Assembly (NCBI GenBank): GCA_028532985.1
Contig: JANCIK010000008.1
Span: 1,488,001 to 1,552,000 of the forward strand
Direction of reading: 5' to 3'
DNA from: Stropharia rugosoannulata
Taxonomy: Eukaryota > Basidiomycota > Agaricomycetes > Agaricales > Strophariaceae
Length of the DNA stretch: 64,000 nt
A program made the position numbers and the translations under genes. The notes beneath the pieces were generated by a model. It made no database searches. It saw nothing but the letters and a program-made list of their open reading frames with translations, and was not told the DNA's origin. This document shows, in pieces, positions 1 through 10,663 of the stretch. Every line of letters begins with the position of its first letter. The first letter of the stretch is position 1.

Positions 1-2164
1 ATTGTACGTTTTTCTTTACCTCTTAACGAGTAGATAATGACTCATATATACGTAGACAGGGTGCCCATCTCACCCAAAATCAATTCAACTGGCTTGGCAC
101 CATATTCTACCTCAGTTACCTAGTGTTCCAGGTGCGTGCATCAAGGACATTGTTTAGAACTATTTATAGATTGTTGATATATTTTTCCAAAGTATCCTCA
201 AAACCTTGCCATTCAACGGTTTCCCGTAGGCAAATGGATGAGGTTTGACTTTTCTCTTGACCCCGATAACGCGACCTATCTCTTACTCGATTAGCATAAA
301 CATTTTTATCTGGGCGGTAGCATTGCTCGCCCATGCAGGATGTAAGTCGTTTGGAGCTCTTCTTGCAGTCAGATTTATTATGGGAATGTGCGAGGGTAAG
401 TGTATTAAATTGTAATGATACACAGAGCAGACTTTAAATACTGAGTTCTAGGTGCCATTACGCCTGGCTTTCTGATCGTCACCGGCATGTTTTATACTCG
501 TGCTGAACAAAACAAGCGCGTCGGGTACTGGTGTACGTTCGTTTCAAAGCTGCAGTCGTATTCTTGCGTCTACTACTATGACTGACAGTGTATGGTCAGT
601 TTTAATGAATGGATTTGCCGTCATTTTTCTTGGGTTCGTAAGCTTTGGGCTTCTGCATGCGAGCAGGGATAAGCTCATGCCTTGGCAATGGTAAGCTCTA
701 CATATTACCACAAAGCTGCAGTTACAATATTTAAATTTTAATGCGCAGGTTAATGATTCTTACTGGGCTTATGACTCTTATCATGGCTTTGCTATTCTGG
801 TACCACTTTTTCATTTAAAAGGTTAGTGTCACCTCATCCTCACTTATTTCAGGTTCTTCTTCCCGGATTCACCCACTACGGCATATTTCTTGAACAAGGA
901 AGAGAAAATGCAAGCCGTGCAACGCATCAAGAGTAATCAGACAGGTGTCGAGAATAAGCACTGGAAGAAAGACCAGTAGGTTTTCAGTCGTAACACAGCT
1001 CTCGATCGTATCCTTATTGGCCCGTAGATTTTTAGAAGCACTCATGGATCCAAAGATATGGGTCATAGCTCTGTTTGCTGCCTTCGCGTGCGCCGTAAAG
1101 TCCTTGAATTGCCATAAAATATATTATAACATTTTCCCTTCAGAAACATAGCCAATTCGGTGGGTGAAAACCTCTTAAAAAAGAGAATGCTATAGCATGA
1201 CCACTGACTACTATCAGATTACGAACCAAAGACAGTTAATAGTCAATCAGTTTGGGTTCCCTCCCTTCACCACGACGCTGCTCGGTTGCGTTGACGGGGT
1301 AGCAGAAAGTGCGTTTACTTCCGATTACTGTAGTCCCGTATGATTTCTCATGTAAAAGCTGGCCTATCCCAGTCTTAATTGTCTGGCTGGGCGTTACAGT
1401 TGCAGCAGTAAAACCAATAGGCCGTGGATACGCATGCGTCTTGATGTTTATCCCCGGATTATTGGGGTCAATCCTTGTTAACACCTTGCCGTCTCATAAC
1501 AAAATAGGCCTTTTGTTCTCCTACTGGGTTTCTCGTAAGCATCTTTGATTAAATTCAAGAGTCTCCATTGATGATAAATGTGGATTGCCGTGCAGTTTTT
1601 ATTTTCACTCCTTTCGCAATTGTACTTGGCTGGATCCCTGCTATTATAGCTGGCCATACCAAACGTGCGTCCCATTCCATACACACGTTAGACCATATTA
1701 GTCTGATTTTACAACAAAAGGAACAACCGCAAACGCCATAGTTATTTCTGCATATGCTGTTGGTAATATTGCCGGTCCATTTATGTGGAAGAAGCAGTAC
1801 CAAACACGGTAAGCAAGAATTTTGACGTGCCACTCCCATTTTACTGACGAGTCTGCTTAAACAGAAACCATATCCCATGGACAGTTATCTCGGCCTGCAC
1901 TGGCGCAGCCGGGGCTCTCATTCTTCTCTTGCGGTTCATGTTAAGCGCTGAAAATAAGCGCCGGAGCGCCGAGAGGCGCGACGAGACATATGATGACGTT
2001 TATATTAAAGAGAAGCTCCCGGATGGGACAACGGTAGAGAAGCACGTCGACAAGGTAAAGTATAATTCTCTGAAGTATGCAGTGGGTCTGACAAATTTCT
2101 GCCATTGCAGACATTCCTTGACTTGACCGACATTCAAAATCGAGATTTCCGCTATGATCTCTGA
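1..2164 (+). CDS. MFS transporter, ACS/allantoate permease (Dal5-like) family, 5' partial
   Basis: This gene enters from the left edge, so the N-terminus is missing. Spliced exons read NQFNWLGTIFYLSYLVFQ, then YPQNLAIQRFPVGKWM, then a helix and RFIMGMCEG. These are the landmark segments of helices 2-4 of the Dal5/TNA1-type anion:cation symporter family. Later exons carry MFYTRAEQNKRVGYW, FFFPDSPTTAYFLNKEE, NIANSITNQRQLIVNQFGF, a helix ending GLLGSILVNTLP, a TTNAI-to-NIAGP segment, and the usual C-terminus FLDLTDIQNRDFRYDL before TGA at 2162-2164. Every join uses GT-AG introns of about 50-70 nt (for example near 1156-1213 and 1310-1375). It should be a 12-helix plasma-membrane permease for small carboxylates or ureides; the substrate cannot be told from sequence. 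I see no disabling mutation in the part present. Confidence 0.85.
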
Positions 2165-4427
2165 TGATTTGGGTATATATATTCTCTGGAAGACGCCTGT
2201 ACTATCTAAGGTCACCAAATACATTTCTACCTGCTTTTATCAGTCGAAACAAGCTTGGCTATTAATATTATAGTCTCCGGGAACGTCATGCTTGTGCTTT
2301 TTATCAAAGACCCTCTCATTCAAGGTACATACTAATAATGGCTTATACTCACGCACATTCTTATACACGTAATCCCACTCTCGCAAGACAGTGGGTAAAC
2401 GATTTATACTCACGCCAACACGCGTTGGGAACGGTGTATATATAAATAATCAGATATCTGCGAACGGAGCCGCGTTCCGAAAGGCCTGCGCACAGTTGGA
2501 GCTTCAAGCTATAAGCACGCCAGCAGGAGACTTCACGAGACCATGCGCGGAAATAATATCTATCAAGGATACGAGCGTCCCCATTGTCCTGCGCCATGCC
2601 CACAGAAAGGGCCACATGGATAACGTGCAGCGCAGTCACGACTCTCGTATTTTGGGCGCCCATGAATCGATCGCGCTGTCGCATGCAGTAACCCTGCAAG
2701 CAGCACAGCAAGGTAGTTCGCCACATTCTATTCATTTTCCAAGGTCGGAGATATCCTATAGGTAGTTGATAGGTATCGGACTGTGAGAATCGTTTAAAAG
2801 CCGATATTAATATGGGACTAGTAACCAGAACTATAACCGAAGGGTAAATGGGTGTTTTATGCGTTTCTCTTGAAATTGGGGTTGTCTTCCTGTGTATGAT
2901 CGTAATCGGAACGGGACCGGATCCGTTTGATCCAGTTTGACGGGCATGAAAAGGGATGCTTGTCTAAACTTGGTCTAAACCTCAAATAGAGGAGGATCCC
3001 CTGGTTCTGCCATTTTAGAACAGATGCATACATGTTCTGACTGACAAACCTGATATATAGAGCATCATGTAAGACCGGAACATTGTAGATAGTTTTATAG
3101 AGCACGACATACCGTTTAGCAGCTAGTCAAGGTTAACTATGCCTCGTCTGAAATACGTTTCCGTCTATTATCACCGACCCATCGATTCCTGATAATATTT
3201 CACCATCGAGTAGTCAATATTTTAATGAGAGAAAGGTGGAACACACCTAAATTTAATTGAGTATACCTTGACGGACTGACATGCTGAACGTCGTCAAAAT
3301 AGGAACTGGGGATCGTATAAAGAGCCCCAGATCTTAAATTGAACTTTGAACACAGCTCACGCTTGTACACAGCCTGCCTTGTAGCATGCGGTTTCGTGTA
3401 ACCAGTGGGGCGTGCAGCAGTTGGAGCCATGTATACCGGGCACTTTTCCGAGGAGATGCAGCATAGTGTGGTATGTTGTAGTGGGCCAGCGGTTGCAGTT
3501 TACCGGTTGAATGAGCCGTTGGATTGTCAGAATCATCGTCCCGGTACATCATTTGCGGCATAGTCCTCATGCTACTTCGTAACATCCTTGAAGCTGATCA
3601 CCTTGGGTTTCTTTAGACGGGTAAGTCTCGGAAGCAGAAGGTCCGGAAACGTGTGGACAAGTTCACATGTAAATTCATTTTTGTGGGAGAGCTGGGCGCG
3701 GGCTCAATCAATATAGCGGCTTAACCATGGGAAAGTTCAGATATCAGAGAGAAAGGGCAAGGACACCAAAAGGACACAGAGCATCAAGTTGGCTCAGAAT
3801 CAACATCGAGCTGAGATGCAGGATCTCGTTGACAAGACGTGAGATAGGAATAGTGGGCAGTGAGTTTATGAGGAGGGTCTCTATGGGCTGTAAGATGCTG
3901 GAGGCAATGACTTCCATTTCGGCGCTTTGCAGTCGGAAAAAGGAAACGTTGAGGCTCTGAATGAATGTCGACAGTTTATGTCTGCCTAGGCGACATGCGA
4001 AGGCTGAGGAAGAAACTCGACTGTTCATTAAACCTATTCAGTTCGGACCTAAGAGGGTGGATACGTACTGTACGGCAAAATTCGGATTCTGACAGAGCGC
4101 CCATGAGAGTTGCATGAGAGTGTCCTTCGTTTTACGAGACATTTACGGCAGCGCATGAACATTCCCAAGGCGAGGTATATCTAGCAGTATGAGTCTGGAA
4201 GAGAGAGTCAAAGTAATACTGACAGTGGTGGCGTTGACTGATCAGGTACATGAGTGAATGAGCATATGTAATTGGAGCATATAAGTACATTATAGCCCGC
4301 CGTCTAGACGAGTCTGCAGGGTTCAGGCACGAAATAATGAACAAGTCCCCGTTTGGCAGGCGGGACTCCAGACACTCGAGAGTCGAGCAGCGTTGGACGA
4401 ATAACTTAAGATGAAAATGATAAGCAA
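2165..4427. other. Intergenic stretch, no supportable gene
   Basis: I could not join any family-recognisable exons here. Reading frames of 70-124 codons exist on both strands, notably overlapping sense and antisense frames at 2361-2765 and a minus frame at 3744-4028. None has a recognisable domain, a consistent splice structure or a promoter. The stretch may hold decayed coding sequence, but nothing can be named. Confidence 0.4.
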
Positions 4428-4523
4428 GTCACTTTGCCGGAGTGGTTAACGGGATCGCCTGCTACCTCGTAGTAGATCAGCGGTTGGTCTTTGACCGCGA
4501 GTGTTCGAATCGCTCAGGTGACG
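4428..4523 (+). tRNA. tRNA-Ser(GCT) with a 14-nt intron
   Basis: The acceptor stem pairs GTCACTT (4428-4434) with AGGTGAC (4516-4522). The D arm has CCG/CGG stem strands, the anticodon stem is ATCGC/GCGGT, and the loop reads C-T-G-C-T-A, giving anticodon GCT at 4461-4463. A 14-nt insert (4465-4478) lies directly after position 37, the normal place for eukaryotic tRNA introns. A variable arm GGTC-TTT-GACC identifies a class II (serine) tRNA. The T arm is GAGTG-TTCGAAT-CGCTC. The discriminator base is G at 4523. Confidence 0.93.
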
Positions 4524-4524
4524 C

Positions 4525-4532
4525 TTTTTTTT
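4525..4532 (+). terminator. RNA polymerase III terminator of tRNA-Ser
   Basis: A run of eight T residues starts two bases after the end of the mature tRNA, which is the standard Pol III stop signal. Confidence 0.85.
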
Positions 4533-4825
4533 GTCGCAGAAAATGAGACTTGGGTTCCGGGGTCCTGGGGTGTGGGGGGAACCCACGCGCAGGCCACGAG
4601 AGCATACTTGGCACAACCACGCGACCGGAGAACCCCAGCTTTTATTCACACTCATCCACTCCCAACACCCTCTTCCCAGCCATCCTGCCCGCTGCCCTCC
4701 TGCTTCCTCGCCGGGCCTCGTTTTGCTGCCCACAATGTGCATAAGTCATGGCCCAGTCTTCCAGACGCCGTCTGCCATCGGCGTAGAAGCAGCCTCCCCT
4801 CGTGACTGGCGACGGCGAAGCGCAG

Positions 4826-6916
4826 ATGTCGGTGGTCTGCATCTCGCGACAACGACAGACAACCAGGGAGGCGGATGGATGGGCGGCGAAGACAAAAGCA
4901 TCGAGTGCGTCCAGTTATATCTCATTTCCGCTCTTGCTCAGCTCAATCATCCCCTCGTTCCCCAGCACAAGCTTTGCTGAATACGTGGGTGAACTGTACA
5001 CGCAGACCTCAAGCTCAGTCCATGATAACAGTCTTACTGTGTAAGTATCTGCACATGATGTTCATCAACACAAATCTTGAGCTTACTGACCGGCCACATT
5101 ACTAGACCTCCTTCCGAACTCACGAGCTCGGTTAGATCACGACTCATCCACTCTCTTGATCGCTGGAGTTTTGCGCCCCATGAACTTCCTGACGAGGAAG
5201 CATTGGAATGTACTTTACTACTCTTCGAGGCCCTTTTTCGGGTAGAAGGAATGCAGGAAGCCATCCCAGTCACCATGAGTAAGCACCAGCCTTCGCCCTT
5301 CCTCTGCCGACCCCTTACCGAACTATGCCATCCAGAGCAGATATCTTCTTTTATCCATCATCTGAAGCGAATATACCGCTACGAAAATAGCTATCACAAT
5401 TTTGAACATGCCCTTGACGTCCTACAGGCAACGCAGTCTTATCTAAAATCGGCCGGCATGGTTCCTTCTCCTCGTATCCTTCTCGAACCTGAAAATGTGA
5501 AGTGGCGCTCACTGAAAACGTTCAACAGCAATCCTATGGTGTCATGCTTAGGTCCAAGTGAGCTCTTCGTCCTCTATATAGCAGCAATTGGCCATGACGT
5601 TGGCCACCCGGGCTTCTCAAATGGATTTATGGTACGCCGTAAATTTACTATTTGATGGTGATCAGACACAAACAGTACTTGACACTATCAGAAAAATGCC
5701 AAAACGCCATTGTCAGTCGTCTTTGGCAATGAATCCGCGCTAGAAAATCTGCATTTCTTGTTCCTCCTCAAAGTTATGAAGCAACATAGGCTAACTGCTC
5801 TCCTCGACGAGAGGCCATATCTCCGGAAGCTTTTGCAACAGTCTATTCTTGCTACGGATATGGGCGTTCACAGGGATTTCATGGAACGTATGCAACTGTC
5901 GGTAGAGGGCGAGCTCGGTACCTTATGCCAGCGGCAAATCAACATTTGCCAGGCTATACTTAAGAACGCGGATATCAGCAATCCGGTCAGTTTCCCAGTC
6001 ATTTCTGATCATTGAACCCCTCACATTTTATGTTCGTCAGACGCGGCCTTTCTTGGTCTCGAAACATTGGGCCAAAGCACTAATGCAAGAATGGACTGCC
6101 CAAGCTCAATTAGAAGAAGAGTTACAACTACCACCCACCGTGATAGCCTCCGATGACCCGATGCAGGAGGCTAAAGGCCAGATTTTTTTCATATCTTTCT
6201 TTGCAAAGCCTCTGCTCTTGTTAACTGAGAAAGCCGTGCCCGAGATGGGCATGTACGTCACCCAATGCAAGATTAATCTGGGATCATGGCAAAAGATCAA
6301 AGCAAATCTTGAAAAACAGGTCCCCCGCACTCCATCGTCGCCTCTACCACCTTCCACACCGTCTAGTCATTCGCCCGCACCACCAGGGTCACCTCGCCAA
6401 ACCTCATCCTACCTGAACGTCCTTCCTATGTCACTGCCCCAATCGATAAGCGTCACGGAGAGTGTCTATGCGCCCTCCACCTCGGGCCGCTCTGAAACAG
6501 AATACGCGCCAGGATCACCCACTGAGTCCGAAAGCTCCGCAGTCTATTCCTCGGTCTCCGAGAATTCCACTACCTCCCACAGAGCTCTTTCGACCATCGC
6601 TGGGTCTGTCTCATCGAGCGGACCTGTGCAAACCGCCCCAATGCCCCACGCCGCGATCCGGTCGGCAAGCAAGGTCGGCAGCTTACGCAAGGCGAAAGAG
6701 GCCCGGCGCAAGCAGTCCCGCAACTCGTGGTGCGTCACTGCACCTTCAGCTGGCGGCGCTGGCGGGCTCCAGTCACCGACGCCGCCGCTCGGGACGACTG
6801 CGCCCTTGGACGGCCCGGACGGAGACACCCCGAAGAAGAGCCCGGTAACGGGTATGAGCGCTAGCACAGGCAACTTCATCGCTCCTCGCCCGTTGAATGT
6901 CTCACTGCGCCCATAG
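4826..6916 (+). CDS. PDE2: 3',5'-cyclic-nucleotide phosphodiesterase (class I PDE)
   Basis: Four exons join in frame: 4826-5040, 5106-5631, 5692-5985 and 6041-6916, giving about 636 residues. The class I PDE signature HDVGHPGFSNGFM lies at the end of exon 2. Upstream is the metal-ligand motif YHNFEHALDV. Exon 3 has NESALENLHFLFLLKVM, LATDMGVHRDF and NADISNP, all standard catalytic-domain blocks, and the domain closes with KINLGSW in exon 4. It hydrolyses cAMP and so damps PKA signalling. The last 200 residues are a Ser/Pro-rich tail of low complexity, unusual next to the compact yeast Pde2 and probably regulatory. The start is the first ATG in the first in-frame exon; an upstream exon is possible because open GC-rich frames continue back towards the tRNA. 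Confidence 0.9.
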
Positions 6917-8291
6917 ACGCGCAGTGTACGGCCCGGAGCCTTGACTGGGCCCCGTCTCGCTGTCCGGCCGTCTTGTTTGCCCGGTGGTGCTTGGTGATGA
7001 CTCAGGCGCATAGCTGGCTCCGTAGATGGCTTTTGGACGCTGTGGTGGGTGGTACGCGTCGATCGATGGTGGAATTGTGATGGCGATGAACGTGAAGAAG
7101 AGAAAAAGAAGAAAGCGAAGAAGAAGAAGATGCAGATACCCCCTCACGCTCCCTGTTTCCAACATCTTCGCGCATACATACGGCCACACAGCCTCTACTA
7201 AACGTTTCCTCCCCTGCGACCTGTCTTTTGCGACGCCCGGGGTCCTTGTGGTGCCTCATGGTTGCTACTACTTATGAGTGGAATGGCCGCGTACCTCATG
7301 GAGATCTACGTCTCCATACTTAGGAAAGAACCCATGCAGAAGGTACTGCTACGGATCCCCTTTCAGCTGCACGACTGTTGCTGCCTGCACTGCTCGCCTC
7401 TGCTCCCTACTCTCTGTTAGCCTCGGCGTAAGCGTTACTGCGTCTACGTCCATCACCCCCGCCCGCATAAAATACCCCCCTTTGCTACCACAGTACGCAA
7501 CGCCACCTCCTCCCTGCTGCCGCCTGTATTTTCTCTATTTTGGTTAGCGGTGTTGTGCACCTACAATTTCTCGCCCCATTCGATCCCATCGTCATTTGGG
7601 CCTTTTTCGTTCTAATCCGGTGATTTCTCTGAGTGCGCGATTGTGTGCGGATTCCTATCCCCATTTAAGCTGACGCTTATAACTTTTCGAATGTTTGGGA
7701 CTACTGGGTCGTTTTCCTTTTCAGCAATACAACTTCGTCGCGCGTATACACATATTTCTCTAAACGTGTGTTTTTTTGATTACTTATCATCTGGTTACAG
7801 CTTCGTGTAGTACAATCTCTGGTTCTTTTTCGATGCGACTCCCCTCATCATCTTGTATCCTTCTACGTAGTATTTGATCCCCTCTCCCCCCGAATTGAAT
7901 GTATTGCTATCGTGATTAGGTAGATTTCTGAAATTGGTGATTCATAAATGTGTATGCTTGCGAGGAGGTTAGAGTGGGTAGATGTGAATCATGATTGGTG
8001 TGAAGAAGTCAGCACTCTAAGACGATGGCAATGATGGCAATATGTACTATTATGTAGTCCAATGGAGTCGCCATATTACTATATACATAAGTGATCAACT
8101 CCATCATGGACGCTTGGGTGCCTCTCATATAAGTTTAGGACCAACAAGTGGTAGATATATTTAGGGGTATAACATGTAAATGACAGGATTATACAGCAGA
8201 CTAGCTACTAAATCAAATGGTCAGAATACTGTGGGTCCAAGTTGGGTCCAAGTTTATAAATCAATTATGGTAAAATTATTTAGAGGGCAAC
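6917..8291. other. Intergenic stretch, purine-rich tract, no gene seen
   Basis: This is the shared downstream region of two convergent genes. It has a purine-rich GAAGAAGAA-type tract at about 7090-7130 and later becomes AT-rich. Open frames here are short and lack splice-consistent extensions. Confidence 0.5.
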
Positions 8292-9251
8292 TTAGAAGAG
8301 TACAGCTGCAATCCCTGTAGCGATACCGGCAAGCATACCGACGACACCACCGTTGAAAGATAAAGCGCCACTAGTGTCGCCATTGTTGGCCGCGAGTGCT
8401 TGTCCGCCGCTGTTCTCGCTGCTGGCTGTGCTGGTCGTTGCCGTGCTCGCCGCAGAGGAAGCGAAGGCTGTCGATGGGCCGCTACTGCAAAACGGCAGCT
8501 GGGTTCCAGTGGGGTAGCCCGAGGGATATACTGTGGTGGCCGTCGCTCCCAGGGCGGTGCTGTACACAGTCGCAGTGATGCTGGTCACCACGGCGTAGTA
8601 CGACGTTACGGTGGCTGACACGGATGAAGACCAGTAAGTGGTAGACACGGACGTGGGGGTCACGAATGAGGAAGGGTGGGCCGAATGGTGGACGGAATAG
8701 GTGGGAGAGACCGAAATGTGGGTCGACGACACAGAGGAGCTGGGGCCGGGCGAATGGTCGAAGATTGTGGTAGCCACGGATGTGGGGACCGCGATCGTCG
8801 ACACACCAGGCGAGTGATCGAAAATCGTGGTACCGATTGAAGTGGGTATGGGCGAGGTCGCAAGTCCAGGAGAGGAGTCCCAGGTCGTGGTTCCCTTAGG
8901 CGGACTGGGAGCACCTGGGGAGGAGTCCCAGGTTGTGGTTCCCTGGGGCAGGCTAGAGACACCAGGGGAGGAGTCCCAGGTGGTAGTCCCTTGTGGTCTA
9001 GCAGTCGCGGTGCCCCCGCCTTGATAGGTCGTGCTGACGAAGTCAATGCATGTATAAGTCGGAGCTTGGATACTCGTGGTTATTGCCTGCGTGGGCAATC
9101 CGCCCCCCAAAGACGATCCAAACGCTCTAGAGAAAGAAAAAATATGTTAGCAACACAATCTGCAGTCACGATGATAAAGTGCGTACGCGGCATGTATCTC
9201 AGAAGCAGATAAGACTGCGACAGTGGCGGCAGAAATCAATGCGGACTTCAT
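8292..9251 (-). CDS. Secreted Ser/Thr-rich GPI-anchored protein with internal repeats
   Basis: Two exons (9251-9187 and 9126-8292) encode 299 residues. Exon 1 starts MKSALISAATVAVLSA, a clear signal peptide with cleavage expected near the alanines at residues 20-25. The middle has five near-repeats: GTTTWDSSPG three times, then variants GTTIFDHSPG and ATTIFDHSPG, spaced by Pro/Ser linkers. The rest is rich in Ser, Thr and Val and is probably heavily O-glycosylated. The C-terminus has a small-residue/Asn region followed by a hydrophobic tail ending GIATGIAAVLF, as expected for GPI attachment. I infer a cell-wall or surface protein; no enzymatic domain is visible. The repeat block also leaves an open frame on the opposite strand, which is a shadow. 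Confidence 0.8.
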
Positions 9252-9345
9252 TATACAAAAAGGCGGACACTATAATAATCGTCAAGAAAAGGAGTGTCGT
9301 ACGGATTTGAGCGGTGTAGGATCGACAACAGCATACACTGAGCTC

Positions 9346-9354
9346 TATTTATGT
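9346..9354 (-). promoter_or_regulatory. TATA-like box of the GPI-protein gene
   Basis: On the minus strand the sequence reads CATAAATAG, about 95 bases upstream of the ATG at 9251, a usual distance for a basidiomycete promoter with a short 5' UTR. Confidence 0.4.
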
Positions 9355-9355
9355 T

Positions 9356-10321
9356 TAGTAGACGCCAAGTAAAGGTCATGGGCATTGCATTCGCGAACGA
9401 ATACAGACCGTCTGGTCTCGGTCAGTAAAGACCGCGAAATGCGGTCATTTGAATCTGCAGATGCATACCGCAAGTGTTCATGGGCTCGGTTCTCCATAGA
9501 TGTTTTGTTTCAGTAGTCCCATGACAAATTATGAGCGCTACATGGCACTGTAAACATACATGGTCTGTGAAAATAGTTTTGTACCTTCAAGACCTGAGGA
9601 TGTTGAAGTCAAAAATGCTTCTTGTGGACGTAAAACCTTCAAGATTTATGCGTTCTTTTGCCTGCAACGACAATCACGGCGCTTAAATGAATATTACAGG
9701 CACTACCTGATACCTTTAATCAGTTTGCCATCAGTCGCTCGTCATATAAATTGGGCGCACACCTGCATACACCGAGATACACCGTCGCCACGTACTAATA
9801 ATTGGAAGAGGATATGTTTGTCAGTGGACAAATTTAAGCACGCAAAAGTGTGATACCAGGAACTGTTGCTGACAGACCGAGGTTCCTATAGTTACATAAA
9901 TTCATCGATCCCGTGGAACCCCAGACGTTCCTTTATGTGGGCAGAGCGCTCGTCGATGCATGCGTTCAAGTTTCGAAACAGTTCAAATATAGTGTTATTT
10001 ACTTTTGATTTGCCATATGTATGTAAGTGACACGGTCAGAAACGCCCGGCATCCTGAATAACGTAACTTGTGTGTCCAAAAAACGTGCATATGAGATACA
10101 TTTATGGTGAATAGATGTAGAAACGTAAACTTTACCTCATCATCCTCAATGAATGCATCCCTTACTATTAAGATCTGCCTATGATAACGAACAAACCCTT
10201 GAAAAAAAGGTGAGAAAGTCGCGAACAAAACATTCAAGATAATAGAGGGAAATGAGTGCAGTATTGTCGGTTATTTTCCTAACTACGATCTTGGTCATAA
10301 CAGTGAAACAAGTTGCTTGAG
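9356..10321. other. Intergenic stretch, no gene seen
   Basis: I see only scattered frames of under 100 codons (for example 9560-9853 + and 9995-10237 -), without family features, splice partners or promoter signals. Confidence 0.45.
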
Positions 10322-10347
10322 CGCAGATTGCCACTCAGTACCGCGGC

Positions 10348-10352
10348 CAGTG
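10348..10352. repeat. Target-site duplication, left copy (CAGTG)
   Basis: The five bases just outside the left LTR match those just outside the right LTR (16268-16272), as expected for Ty3/gypsy integrase. Confidence 0.9.
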
Positions 10353-10649
10353 TGTTACGGGCAAGGTCACAGAAGTTGAAGTCACGAGAATCACACGAGC
10401 GAGGAGGGACGATACGCGTTGATTCGACGAGAACTACTCTAAGTTACATGTGGTTAAATACTACGAGAAGGACAAGACGAGAATGCATGAACTTATCAGG
10501 AAATATTGAAGAGAATGAAAGGGACAAGTAAACACTGATGTAAGTACAAAGGGATGCAGGCAGGTGATGAAGAGGGTTCGAGACAGTCAAGTGAGGGAAA
10601 CAACAGAACAACACGAGCAATCAAGAGCGCGAACAAGCTGACCATGACA
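10353..10649 (-). repeat. 3' LTR (297 bp)
   Basis: This is a direct repeat of 15971-16267 with no difference that I can find by eye. In the element's orientation it lies downstream of pol and follows the polypurine tract. Confidence 0.95.
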
Positions 10650-10653
10650 TTAT

Positions 10654-10663
10654 CCCCCTTTTT
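10654..10663 (-). promoter_or_regulatory. Polypurine tract for plus-strand priming
   Basis: On the minus strand AAAAAGGGGG lies four bases before the 3' LTR and overlaps the pol stop codon TAA (10662-10664). A second identical ten-base copy occurs inside pol at 12455-12464. Confidence 0.8.

Noticed and set aside
2361..2765. Overlapping 124-codon frames on both strands
   Set aside because: No family features, no splice context, and mirror-image open frames are expected by chance in such sequence.
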